DNA from: Chrysoperla carnea
Taxonomy: Eukaryota > Arthropoda > Insecta > Neuroptera > Chrysopidae
NCBI RefSeq assembly: GCF_905475395.1
Contig: NC_058338.1
Coordinates: 187,001-251,000 of the forward strand
Direction of reading: 5' to 3'
Length of the DNA: 64,000 nt
A program made the translations under genes and the position numbers. Shown piece by piece: positions 37,684 to 49,612 of this stretch; position 1 is the stretch's first letter, and the number at the start of each line of letters is the position of its first letter. The notes beneath the pieces were generated by a model that saw nothing but the letters and a program-made list of their open reading frames with translations, made no database searches and was not told the origin of the DNA.

Positions 37684-40600
37684 TTATTCTTTAGCAGTGG
37701 TAACTCCATCTACACCAGGTGTAGGTGTAGGTGTAGGTGTAGCTGTACTTGGTGATTCTGTTGCTCCAGCACCTACAACGTCTGACACCGTTTTCACTTT
37801 AATTTCATTTGTGTTATCATTATTGGTAGTACTGGTAGTGGTACCATCACCATTTTTAGTATTAACAGTGGTGTCATCTCCATTTGTTGTTTTTAAATCA
37901 GTAACACCATTCTTAGGGTTAGTTTTAGTGGTATCATTTGCATCATCAACAAGTAATTCTTCTTTGTTACCATTCTTTTCAAGACCATTCGCACCATTTG
38001 ATTTAACTTCAGTAGTATTTTCAGTCTTTTGTTCAGTCTTTTCACATTCTTTTGACTTTGATTCAGACTTTGTATCTGTATCTTTATTTGTTGAACCATT
38101 TTCTTTAACTTGTTTATTTTCATCAGGAACTTGTTCATCAGTCTGTTTTGTATCTTTATCTTTATCTTTATCTTCTTGTATTGGCTTTGTATCATCTTCT
38201 TCACTTTTTTTATTAATTTTAGTTTCAGTCTCATTATCATCTTTAATTCCAGCTTCAGTCTTGTTCACATCATTATTATCATTAGTAATAGTTTTAGTTG
38301 TAGTATCTTCTGTTGTTTTGTTATCAGTCTCTTGTTTATCATTACTGGTAGTGGTTGTTTTTTCATCAGATTTCGTTTCTTTTTCTTCTTTAAGTTTTTC
38401 GATTTTCTTTTCAACGTTGCTATCATCACCATCACCATTCATTTCAACGCATTCAGCTTTAACTTGTTCAGTATTTGTTGTATCAGGCTTGTCAACAACA
38501 GTAGTTTCATCATCAACTTTCATCTTCTTAATAGTACTTTCATCAACACTTTCTTTGACAGTAACAGTAGTAGCTGCTTCATTATTTGTTTCATTTTTGT
38601 TTTCAGTAACTGTAGAAGGAGCAACAACTTGATTACAACTTTTAACTTCATCATCATTGGTAGTACTAGTACTAGTACTCTCAGTACTTTTAACTTGTTC
38701 TTTTTCTTGTTCTTGTTCTTGTTCTTGTACTTTAACTTCACTTCCTGCAGTAGTAGAAGCAGCATCATCAGTAGAATCAGTATCCATAGCAGTAGCATCA
38801 GTAGTTACTTTAGCAGCACTAGATGCTGTAACTTCTTTTCCTTTTTCATCTTCTTTCACTGTACTTACTACTTTTTCTTCGACTTTTACATCTTTTTCTT
38901 GATTCGTAGTAACTTGTTCTTTATCAATTTCCGCTTGACTTGCAACATCAGCATTACTAACTTTGATTGCAACTTGTGTACCTTTTGATTCTGTTGTTTT
39001 CTTTTCAGATGTTGTAGAAACTTCTGTGAAATCAATATATTATTATTCAATTCAACTGAACAATCATACAACTGAAATTTACAAAATTTAAAAAACCTTA
39101 CACCAATTTTTTGGCTACGGAACCCTAAATTCACATTTGAAACATATTTTAAAACACTATTAATTAAAAAGCTTTTTTCCTTTATAGTCTTTTGGAGTAC
39201 GGAATTCTAAAGTTGCACTTGAAACATAGCTAAGAGCACTCTCCGTTAAATTATCTTTTAAACAAAACAAAAAAAAATAAATCGGTTTATCCGCTATGTG
39301 TATGTGTCTGCTTGTCTGTGGTATCGTAGCGCCTAAACAGATGAACCGATTTTAATTCTTTTATTTTGCTTGAAAGATAATTGAATGGAAAGTGTCCTTA
39401 GACAGGTTTCAAGTTGGAATTTGAGGGGTATTTTTAAAATTAAGTAAATTTCACTTGTTTATTTACGTATTAAAAAGAAGATAAGATAAATAAAATTGAT
39501 TATTGATCTGTTTCTGTACCTGTACTTGTATTTGTATTCATAGTTTTTTCAGTTGATGGTTCAGTAGTTACAGTTGCAGCTGCTGCTTCATCATCTACTT
39601 CCATAGTTTCAACTGTAGCTGGTGCTGCAACTGTAGTTGTATCTGTAGTAGTACTTGAAGCTACTTCTGAAGTAGCTTCTTCTGTTGTATTCTTCTCTTT
39701 AATAATTTCATCATTTGTTTTCTTTTCATCATTCTTCTCTTCTTGTTTCTTGTCACTAGCACTAGCACTAGCATTAGGTGTTGTTGATGATGATGTTTGT
39801 TCTTCTTCAACACCTTCCATAGCCTCCACCTCACTAGTTGTTGTTGTTGTTGTTTCTTCTGGTTTAACTTCAACATCATCAGTTTTAGTTTCATTATTCA
39901 CTACCACTGGTGCTGATGCTGGTGCTGGTGCTGATGTTGTAGATTCAACTTTATCTTGTTCTTTTGTTTTACTATCATCTACAACTTCACCAGATGTAGC
40001 TGCTGCAGCTGCTACTTTATCATTAGTTTCTTCTGTTTTAGCAATTTTAGATGGTGGCTGTGAACATGTGTACATAATACATATTATTTAATTACCAGAA
40101 GGTTATCTTAATTTTATCAACTAAATGATTCAAATGATAGTTCAAGGTCCAAAAGATCTGACAGACAAACAAATCAAGTACTAAAAGGAAGTAAACTGTC
40201 CATTTTGTGAGTAATAAAATCGATCGTGATGAGGTTTTTTTGTATTCGATTCGTGAGAGTGTTTACAGCCTTTGTGAACAAAAATGATGACGATCAAATG
40301 AAAAACTGTCAATTAATTAACGATGAAAATAAGTCTAATTTTGTTATGCGCCGATTTTTGGGGCCGTTGAACTTGATGCAAATGACCCCGAAGGGCAGTA
40401 AACACATTGTCTCTTGAAGTTTACGAGAATACGTGACATATTTCGTCCTTGGACGTCTTCTTTTTGTCCACCCTGGTGTATCAAATATGTACTTCGAAAG
40501 GCATAATCGTAGAGATATTAATATTTAACGGCCTCGAAAACCCTCGAGTAATGAGTTTTGACGAAATTTTTTACATATTCTAGTAAAACTCTTATAGACG

Positions 40601-41198
40601 AGGAGTATACTACCCGCCTTAGACACTTAAGTTCCTCGAAGATTCTTTTCATTTAATAAAAAATCCCCGAGACTGAATCCACCGAAATTTACTTGACAGT
40701 CTTTCATTTGTTCATAAACTTTGTAGATGCCCTAACAAATCTCATTTGAATCTGTCATCTGTTTACTGCTCAGTGCTGACAGAGAGTTGATCGTAGATTA
40801 GTTTTTGGTGGTTAATTTTAGAATTAGATATGATATGTATGAAAGTTATTTACATAAATTGTTATTTATTTAAACAATTATGTACTTTTATTTTCATTTA
40901 ATTAATTTAGCATACTTAAAATCCCTCTGGATAACACATCATATTCTTGTTATCCAGATCTACTAGTATGCATACAAAGCGCTTTAATGTTTAAACTTAA
41001 CGATACAACACTGTTCTTCACTGTTTATTGATAGCCCTTCTCAACAAATAAATAGTTCTGGAGTCCGTCATAATAAAACTGAACTTATACAGTTTAACGA
41101 TAGGTACAATGTGAACTAGGTGTGCCATGGTTTATTTTGGCATATCTAGTTCATAAAAAATAAAATAAATAAATTAAAATTAAACTAAATTAAATATA

Positions 41199-41229
<31 letters not shown>

Positions 41230-44200
41230 TTATTTAAAATACAAACAAAATAAATAATAAAAAGTTAAGAAGTAAGTTAAGTAAGCACCTCTGTTGTTTC
41301 ATTTTGTATTTCTTCATCAGCATCAGCAGCTAATTTACGTTTAGCTGATACATCTGAATCAGTTGCAGCTGCAGCTGTAGCTTGTACTTCATTTACTTCA
41401 TTTAATGGCAACTCTTTGAATGACTTAACAATTGGAAATAGTTTTTTATGTTCATCTTGGATTGGAGTGTTACCTTCACGATGTACTAATACTGCATTAA
41501 CACCAGCTTCTGAAGCAGCTTTAGCTTCTATAAATAAATAATAATAATAACAATAACAAATATAAATATAATTTAATTAATAATTTATTTATTTATTTAC
41601 AATACCTTCAACAGAATCAGTTAAAAAAACAATAGATTCTGGTTTACAATCTAATTTGGTAGCAATCTTTTGATAACTAGTTGCATCTGTTTTACTTCCA
41701 ACAAGAGTTTGATCAAAGTGTGTGTTGATATGTGATGTTAGATCACCAGCTGAACTCCATGAAAATAATAACTTTTGAGATTCAATACTGCCAGTTGAAT
41801 AAACACAAACTTTACGTTTGTAACGACCAGACGATGATGACCAAGATTCTAATGCTAATGCAACATCTTCAAATACACTAAACATAACAAACAAACAAAC
41901 AAACAAATTTATAATATATTTATTTGATAATAATCAAACAAAAAAGGGCTACCGTAAATGAGTCTCTAGCACCTACACTAAGAGTGTTCTGTGCTCTCCT
42001 TCAAAACGACCTGTCATCGGATTGGAGATTTCGAACCCGAACATTCTGAATCTAACACTCTGCAGATGTCTGTAAGTGCAAGTAACATGTATGGAGATTT
42101 CAGTCGAATGGCCTACCTATGGTTATACACAGTTTGACCTGAAGGCCCAGCATCTTGCTATGAGAATGACAGGCTCAAATAAAGTCTGCTATTTCATTTC
42201 CTATAACATTGACTTACTGTTAATATATTTACTTACTGTCCTTTTAATTGCCCTTTTGTATAACCATGTTCGTAGACTAAACCTTGAATGGTTTTGATGG
42301 GTGTGGATGAGACGTCCTCTTTTGTTTTAGCCACAATGTACTCCACAAACTTATCCAATTGTACATCTTTGTCACCATCTTTAGGTAAATCTGCACTTTC
42401 TTCACGTAACTTCTTTAATAATTCAATGACGGCTTCTTTGTCCCAGTTCTCTGATAGATATGTCTTTACGTTCTCGCACACGTATGGGAAGAGTGTTTCC
42501 TTTAAATTCAACAAAACAAACAATTAACTAAATTAACAACAAATTCAAATTCAATTGATTAATACATTTAAATTAAATATCTAAAAGGACAATTTTATTT
42601 ATTAATTGTTTATTAGGGTGTAAACATTTCTTAAATCAAAGTCCACCTCTCAGGGGTGTACCTAACCTTCTTTTTTGGGGGAAATTGCGAGTTTTAATTA
42701 CTTTTTTTACAAATTACAAAAAAAACTATGTACCAATTAAATAAAAAAATCAATTAAAAGTTGTATCTTTTGGTTTTTTGTTTTTTTCTTCGACTTTCTA
42801 ACTTAAAAATTGATCAGAAAAAAAATTACATCAGAAAAATTGACCGTAAGGGCGCAACTTAGAAAAAAACTTTGGTGTCCATTTTCTCCAAAACTATTAA
42901 AAAAAAAAAGTGTGTTGATTTTTTTAAGTCAACTTCAACTAGTACTTTTGTAAAACAATCTAGTTAATACTTGCGAAAATTTCTGAATTTTTCGCCAATC
43001 AAATGAAAAATAAACAATCTTGTAAACCGTTACAAGTAGAACCAAATCACAGGTTAGGTTAATTTTTTATAAGGGGTAACTTTTCCATTCAACTTTTGTT
43101 CTATCTATAACGGTTTACAAGATGGATACTTTTTCATTTGATTGAATAAGCAAAAAAATTCCATTTTAAAATTCGCATGTCTCTGCTGACTTTGAAGCTA
43201 GAAGTCAATTACCCCCACAAAAAAGATAGTTAAGTATGCCCTTGAGGGGTCGATTTTTGTCTAAAACCCAATGAACAACCAATAAGATAAATAAAATTTC
43301 AAAGATAGATTAATTTTTTCTTTTTAGTTATATTGTACTAGCTCTAGTACTAGTACAATATGAACATAGTTGTAACAAAAAGTTTTATAAATGTATAAGC
43401 AAACATCTATTGTTAATTGTGAGGTCAGTTCAGGTCAGGTAAGATAAGGATTCAAATATCAAATTATAATAAATACACCATTGATCAGTGATCACACATC
43501 AGGACCAGAACCAACACCAGAGCCAGGTGTATCACAACAACAAATGAGATCAATATCCATTATTCGAACCAACAACTAGAGTATGCAAAAACTATTTATT
43601 TTGTTATAAAAAATATCGTGTGACGAACAAAACGAAAAAAATTATTAAAATATGGCCTCAACGAAAATTGTAGAATTTGATGAGAGGTCTTAATGTTTTG
43701 ACATTAGATTGGATCGATGTCCTAGTTCTTCAGGTTGTTTTACTAGTCAAGTTAGATTCTAAAAAGTAAGAGATAGAATAACACTTTAAATGAGAAAGTT
43801 GATCTTCATACAAAAAACAACAATTTTCATCAAAGTCTTCTTTTCGAAAATAGTCAGATTTCGACAGAAATTTGACATATAAATATGTCATTATAGTATT
43901 TATCAGAAGAAAACACGTTAACAAGGACACGTTTTCAAGGGCAATAGAGAAAATTCACATGTAATAAATCTAAGTACATCGTCTAAATAAACTTGAAGTG
44001 TATTTTCTTTCGATTAAATGATTAATGACATATTTTTAAGTCACGTTTTTTCCGAATGATAATGTTTAAGGTATTTTAAACAAGGATAGTTGGTTTTTTT
44101 TGAGGATTAACTTTTACATTTAAATTATTATTCTATATTTTACTGTTTATGATCTAAATTAAGAAGAACATATAAATTAAAATGCTTGTTGTTGTACACT

Positions 44201-46485
44201 CTGTACTTTGTGCATTGTGTAGTGCAGTACTTACCATTAAGCACTAGCTACAGGTCATGAACACGATGATGATCACAAGGTCATATAGGTAAGTCTAACT
44301 ATATTACATCTGTACATCTGTATTAATATCAGATCAGATCAAATCAAATCACATAAAATAATAACTACAAAAAGTACATTTTATGTCACAAGTCACAACG
44401 AATTTATACTAAAATGTGAGTTTTATGTGACACAGAGAGTACGTTAAACTACATACATATTATTAGTAAAATAAATAAGCCGACGCGACACGACAAGGTG
44501 CATGCGAAAAGTTAAGAAACGACAATGATTTTATTAAAACTTATGTTAATAGATAGCACCCCAATAAAAAAACATTGAACTAAGTTAACCTAATCATAAG
44601 ATAAGAAGGTTATAGAGCCCTAACAGCATATATAGCCCAAATATTTATAGAATACTTATTTTGATTTAAAATTGTCAACTAGTAAGTGATATTTTTTATC
44701 ATAATATACGACCAAATTTATTTAAAATTTTATAAACATTTTTAATTGTATTGAATTAAGAAACAACAACCATTATGATTAAAACTAACAGCTAACTTCT
44801 GTAACTGTAATTGTATATAGCAGCAGTAGCAGTAACACAAACTGTATCTTTTGTAAATTAAAATGGCTCGTCTATCAAATAACACGAATTTTATCATGTA
44901 TTTTAAAAAGTTTAACATTTTTTACCCGAAATTCCACTTTTTGGCACAAAAACGAGAAAATATAAATGATTATCACCCAAACTAAGAATTACATTTTTAC
45001 AAAGGTACAGGTACAGCAGGTATATATTGTAGACCAGACTGTTCAGTGTACAATGTACAGTGTACAGTGTACAGTGTGTTTAATGTGTATTCATCTTATA
45101 AGTTTTATAGAGTAGAGTTTAATTTGATAGAATGTGAAATTTATTTTATAATTTTATAAATATTATTATTTAATTAATAGTACTGATTCTGAATGAATAA
45201 CAACAAATGATTAACAGACAGGACAGTAGACAGTAGCAACAACATAAACTGTATCTAAGTATTGTAAATTAATATAAAACTTAAATAAATTATATTACAA
45301 TATCTGGATGACCGAGCTTCGCTCGGTTATTCGCCAATAGATGTCAGCAAGAGTCATATTTTTCACTTTAGACTACTCAAACGCCTCCTTTTTGTTATGT
45401 TATAATTTGCATTGTATTTCATTAACTACGTTATACACCAATAGATGTCTGATGAATTTTTCATGAAAAGACGGATAAAACAACATTTCTGATAAATGAA
45501 ACCTAGCTAGATCGACTTATCGCCCCAAAAAACCCCTACATACTCATTTTCATGAAAATCGTTGGAGCCATTTCCAAGATCGTTGATATATATATATATA
45601 TATACAAGAATTGCTCGTTTAAATATATAAGATTTACATATCAAACTTAATTAAATTATTAATTATTAATAATAAGTATTGTGAATGAATATTATAAATT
45701 AATTATTATTATTTATAAATAAATACTTGATTTGATTTGTTTTTAATTAAATTTTATTTTAAAATGTATGAATATTGAGATCACAACAATTTATTTATTT
45801 AAAATTGTTATGTACGATTTATTCATTTTAAATATTTTATTTAGCATACATTTTTTATTTAAATCAAAACCAATGATGGTACATTACTTACCAACCATCA
45901 CCATGGTATGGTATGGTAGGACCAACCATTGATAATGAAATGGAATCAGTTATTATTTATAATTAATAAAATAATAACTATCTACCATTTGTATGCAATC
46001 TTAATGCAATCAAATGCATTCTAACTTATTTAATTAAAATAATAAATTGAAATCTTATTATTATTATTATAATAAAAATATAATTATGAGGCCATCATAC
46101 TTCATCAACCCTCAAAGGACCACCATCATCATTTCATTTCATCTTTGTATATTCTTCAGTTCATGTAAATTATCTAAATTTCATCTTAAATTCAACTTAA
46201 ATTAAATGTACATACAAAATAGTTGTAAACTTAATTACAAAACATAAATAAATTCAATTGAATTTAATTTAAAATTTATAAAAATAAATGATGATCGCAG
46301 ACATTTTGATGTTAAATTTAAAACAAGAACATGGAAACATGGGAACATGAACATGGACCTACCTTAATGAAAGACAGAGCTGTAGTCGTTCCAGCCACAT
46401 CAATTAAAATCACTTGTGAGTTTTTTAACTGTTCATCGAATTCAACTCGCGACATTTCTTCAACAACACTTTCTTTACAAACCAT
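37684..46485 (-). CDS. Enoph1: Enolase-phosphatase E1 with long acidic tail
   Basis: Bifunctional HAD enzyme of the methionine salvage pathway (enolisation and dephosphorylation of 2,3-diketo-5-methylthiopentyl-1-phosphate). Exons, minus strand: 46485-46363, 42499-42237, 41877-41606, 41527-41289, 40057-39520 and 39023-37684, in phase, 924 residues. Enzyme part (about 1-265): 'VILIDVAGTTTALSFIK', 'ETLFPYVCENVKTYL', 'TPIKTIQGLVYEHGYTKGQL', 'CVYSTGSIESQKLLFSW', 'SIVFLTDSVEG/EAKAASEAG', 'FPIVKSFKELPL'. Odd point: motif I of this family reads DxEGTT, but here it is Asp29-Val-Ala31-Gly-Thr-Thr. The remaining 650 or so residues are low-complexity Thr/Glu/Asp/Lys/Val tail with a basic 'SAKRKL' at its start; long tails are known in some insect orthologs. 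Exon 4 uses a poor donor (GTGCTT) and exon 5 a GTACAG donor; without that last splice the protein would stop at 39500 after 'GTETDQ'. Confidence 0.85.
39050..39470. repeat. Back-to-back 'GGGTTCCGTA' repeats in Enoph1 intron 5
   Basis: Two minus-strand pieces ('GGCTACGGAACCCTAAATTC' at about 39112 and 'GGAGTACGGAATTCTAAAGT' at about 39194) are followed by a plus-strand piece starting near 39290 with 'GTCTGTGGTATCGTAGCGCC' and 'ATGAACCGATTTTAATTC'. They fill nearly the whole intron between exons 5 and 6. Confidence 0.65.
40926..40958. repeat. Small hairpin in Enoph1 intron 4
   Basis: TCTGGATAAC and GTTATCCAGA form a perfect 10-bp stem with a 13-base loop. The surrounding 40100-41280 shows no other recognised feature apart from an (AAT)n tract near 41200. 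Confidence 0.6.
41946..42110 (-). mobile_element. LINE fragment related to 25340-25642
   Basis: Shares 'CTAGCACCTACACTAAGAGT' and 'TTTCGAACCCGAACATTCT' with the LINE piece at 25340-25642, where the matching stretches read 'CTGGCACCTAGACTAAGAGT' and 'GTTTCGAACCCGAACATTCT'. It lies in Enoph1 intron 2 and has no useful reading frame. Confidence 0.55.
42641..43253. mobile_element. 'GTCCACCTCTCAGGGGTGTA' inverted-repeat element
   Basis: Left end 'GTCCACCTCTCAGGGGTGTA' followed by CCTAACCTTCTTTTTTGGGGG; right end CCCCCACAAAAAAGATAGTTAAGT with 'ATGCCCTTGAGGGGTCGAT', an imperfect terminal inverted repeat of about 45 bp around 520 bp of non-coding DNA. Related to the MITE at 13927 and the fragment at 60128. 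Confidence 0.65.
43635..44060. mobile_element. 'GGGTGGGTCATTTTAAT' MITE family, diverged copy
   Basis: Has 'GGCCTCAACGAAAATTGTAG' near the left and 'TTTCTTTCGATTAAATGATT' with 'GACATATTTTTAAGTCACG' near the right. The fuller copy is at 61830-62394, where the same two blocks face each other as arms. The short reading frame here is accidental. Confidence 0.55.
45302..45632 (+). mobile_element. RTE-like SINE or truncated LINE with (TA)n tail
   Basis: Starts with the hairpin 'ACCGAGCTTCGCTCGGT' and ends 'CATGAAAATCGTTGGAGCCA', a TATATATA run and 'ACAAGAATTGCTCGTTTAAA'. That 3' end is typical of RTE-clade elements and their SINEs in insects. About 330 bp with no open frame. Confidence 0.6.
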
Positions 46486-47849
46486 TCTTTATATTAAAAT
46501 TACTTTCTTTTATTTTTGAGTTTATTGAGTCTGATTTCTGTTTCAGCTGAACACGTCTCTCTTGTGGTTGTGTGATAGCCGTTGCAGAAAATCGAATGCC
46601 GGTTCCGGTAATACCAAGACACAACTGTATAAAAGCCTGTTAGGTGTCCTTTATGTTTTTAGTTGAGGGAATATTTTTGATTGGTTTATACCCAACTTTA
46701 TTACTTTAATGGACCAATCACAAGGCTCGTACTGAAATATATTTAAAAAAAAAAACATATTTAAAGGAATTACATCTACAAAATCTTTAGCTCTACACAG
46801 TAATATTTACTATTATTATAAATTTGCATTGCAAAATGGGTGCAGATTGCAGACTAATGCAGACTGCAAATAACATATGTGATCGCTGATCATGAATCAT
46901 GTGTACATTGCAAATAACGAACTTTTTTTATTTACAAGTAATTTTTTTAAAATTTGTTTCAACTGCTTAAATTTTTTTCTTTATTGAATTCACTTTATCA
47001 TATTTTTAAAATATCAAATTTATTGAATTTGAAAATTAAATTAATAATTAATATTTAAATAAACCTCTTTTTAACAATTTATGAAAATAAAAATCACCAT
47101 TTATTACAGTAGACCTTCGTTACTTTCTGCATTAATGACTTAAAATTAACATTGCCCAAGTCTACGATAATATGATTGTTTTTCATCAAGTTAAATCTCG
47201 ATAAATGAACTTCACTGAAATCCTCCTCTTCGTTAAGTCAAAAACTCGTAGTTTTTAGCATATCTGTTGAAATTTGTAAGGTAGTATCTTGTTAGTAATT
47301 TGATTTAACCCCACCCTTCTCTTATTTATCTATTTCCATGAGCGTACCCAGCTTTTAGGCCAAGAACTTACACTCATGTCCATTTCAAATTTAAAGACAT
47401 TTATACATCAACATGTTTCGGTTTGTTTCCATGTAAAATCATGTTATAATATTGTAAAAACAAGTTGAGAAACAAAATACTTATCATTCTACATGTAATT
47501 TTATCATTTCTACGTGCGGTGGCGTTACTAACGAAAAAGCAAATTCAGATGCTGAAGGCCGAAGCCAAAAATTCTAGATTAGGAACCCATTAGTTATAAT
47601 TATCGTTTCGTTCCTGGAACAACTAAAATAGGCGATGCTTTTTTGAAAAAGCTCTAAGGGAAAAGGTAATTTAATGGATAATGTTCTTAGATATGTTTCA
47701 AGTGCGAGTTTAGGATTCCGTACTCAAAAAATTTGTCCGGGGTTTTATAAATTTTGTAAATTTCACTTGTAATAAATCTTTTTAATTAACAACAACTTAA
47801 ATTAATTAATTGTAAAATTGAATTAAAATAAAATTAATTTAAAAATGGT
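46486..47849. other. Enoph1 upstream / mRpL9 downstream region
   Basis: Both neighbours are on the minus strand. Holds the Enoph1 promoter region at left, a fragment resembling a pogo-type end near 47117 ('CAGTAGACCTTCGTTACTTT') and one 'GGGTTCCGTA' repeat copy (47650-47780). No coding sequence seen. Confidence 0.5.
47650..47780 (+). repeat. 'GGGTTCCGTA' repeat family, 3' half
   Basis: 'AAGGTAATTTAATGGATAAT', 'AAGTGCGAGTTTAGGATTCC' and 'ATTTTGTAAATTTCACTTGT' in the usual order. Confidence 0.7.
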
Positions 47850-49199
47850 TTAAATTGAATTGGTTTCAGGTTGCACCATTGTTTGTAATTTATTTAAAAC
47901 TGGAGTTTGTTCTTCAAAGATCGCTTCTGCAGGTTTCTTCCAGAATTCATAAATGAATGGTAAGCGTTCACTTGGCTCAGTACTCCAATGGTGCAGTCTA
48001 CATTTCACTTGTGCTTTCTCAAACTTATTTATCTAAAACATTTTAATAAAATATCATTTACATGTTGTTACAGATTACAGATTACAGATTACTGATCGGT
48101 TCAATGACCTACCGTTACAGTTACATAGAATTCTTTCCCTTCCAAGGTTAGATCCGGTCCATTGATTGGTTTCTCTGGTAAAGTGATAGCATGTTCTGGT
48201 ACATGATAGCCTGATTTACGGAAACTGGCACGGATGTGCCACGGTTCAATGGTCCAGGCTGTGTCTTTATTCATGGTCACATGTAACAGCATGTACTCCA
48301 ATGCTTTTTGAGTCTGCAAAAATCACATATGATTAAATATTTAATGCTTAGTCTTAACATTTTAAGACTTTCAGGCTATAATCAATGTTAGTTCAAATGC
48401 CAGTGTCATTATACCGCTTTAGTAACGCCATCGCACCGAGAAATGATAAAATAACATGCACGATAATAAATGGTTTGTCTCTCAACTTGTTTTCACTTTA
48501 TTATGACATAATTTTTCATGGAAACAAGCCGAAAAATGTGAATTTAGAGCGTGATTCTGATTGGCTGCCAGCCTCAACGGATATAAATACACTACAAAAC
48601 TTGTTCATAATAAATTAATAAAAGATGGAATTCTTACCGAAAAGATATCGGTAATCGATATCGTTAAGAATTGACGTTGAATACTGATAATTAAATTGAG
48701 TTTGTTTAGGTGGGGTTACTTACTTTTGGTGCGTACGGTGAACTATGTTGAATGTTGGTTTGAATTTGATTCTTTAGATATTTGGCTTCATTTTCTGGTG
48801 TTTTATAAACTCCTAACTTTGGTAACAACAATTTATTATACGCATAATTAGGCTTGACTTGGACAACATCACCAGCCACACCTAGACCTTCTACATACGA
48901 AGTCAAGATCACTTCCATGAGCTGTTGAGCTCGTACATTTGTGTCTTCAACTAAATCGTATACAAAATTACGTCCACGTAATTTTTTTGCTGGACCATTC
49001 TTCTTTTGTAAACCTGGTGGCCATCGTCTTTTCAAAATGAATGTATTCTAAGTAACACCACAAATAGAATTAGAATTGATAGTAATGTTTAATTTTATAA
49101 AATATTTACCCTAGAAGGTTGTATTTGTAAGTCAAGTGTATTCGTTTTTAAAATGGTATTTGTTGACGAATATAAAAGTTTTGATACCGATCTCCACAT
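47850..49199 (-). CDS. mRpL9: Mitochondrial ribosomal protein bL9m (mRpL9)
   Basis: Protein of the mitochondrial large ribosomal subunit. Exons, minus strand: 49199-49110, 49047-48724, 48313-48113 and 48032-47850, all phase 0, 265 residues, like the mammalian protein. Exon 1 is a likely mitochondrial presequence ('MWRSVSKLLYSSTNTILK': basic, Ser/Leu-rich, no acids). Exon 2 has 'RNFVYDLVEDTNVRAQQLME' and the L9 core 'VEGLGVAGDVVQVKPNYAYN' followed by 'KLLLPKLGVY'. Exon 4 ends with 'VKCRLHHWSTEPSERLPFIY'. It is head to head with Vps26c, with 413 bases between the two ATGs. Confidence 0.92.
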
Positions 49200-49612
49200 T
49201 ATGAAGAAGTGTTTCAAATCAATTGATTGAGGTTACATACACTGTCACTGTTATAGGTTATGTTAGTTAGTTACTGTCAGTTTCACTGTCATACAATAAT
49301 ATTTACTAAATAGGGTGCGTTCATCGATTTACAATGGGATTGTTGTGAACGCAGAAACGAAGGAATAAAGTTTGAAAATTTGAGCAGTAAACCAGATTCG
49401 AATGCCGAAAATCGCATTCAAATCCGACTTACTGCTCATATTTTCGAACTTTGCTTATTTTTTATGCTTCGTTTCGTCATCTATATAACGGAATTTCTCG
49501 CAATGTATAATGGAACGCACCCTAAAACAGAACTCTATGTTTACATACAAAATTATTAATTAAAATAAATATTAAATAAATAATTTTATAAAATAATAAA
49601 TACATATTTAAA
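49200..49612. promoter_or_regulatory. Shared mRpL9/Vps26c promoter region
   Basis: 413 bases separate two divergent start codons, so the two genes probably share a bidirectional promoter. Half of it is a palindromic MITE (49313-49522). 'CACTGTCACTGTTATAGG' and similar CACTGTCA repeats lie on the mRpL9 side; no TATA box is obvious. Confidence 0.5.
49313..49522. mobile_element. Palindromic MITE in the shared promoter
   Basis: 'GGGTGCGTTC' at the left and 'GAACGCACCC' at the right, flanked by TA on both sides, with inner arms 'TTGAGCAGTAA'/'TTACTGCTCA' and ATTCGAATGC/GCATTCAAAT. 210 bp, CG-richer than its surroundings, no coding capacity. A TA duplication suggests the Tc1/mariner or a related group. 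Confidence 0.7.

Larger units (their letters stand above)
42500..46362. other. Enoph1 intron 1
   Basis: A 3.9-kb intron with at least three mobile-element copies (42641-43253, 43635-44060, 45302-45632). GTACAATGTACAGTGTACAG repeats occur near 45050. No nested gene was found. Confidence 0.5.

Noticed and set aside
37697-38988. Long plus-strand frames rich in Val/Ser/Phe
   Set aside because: They are the antisense of the low-complexity Enoph1 tail; the minus-strand frame is in phase with the enzyme exons.
40226-40417. 63-codon frame in Enoph1 intron 4
   Set aside because: No known motif, no splice context; the surrounding DNA looks like an old unidentified repeat.
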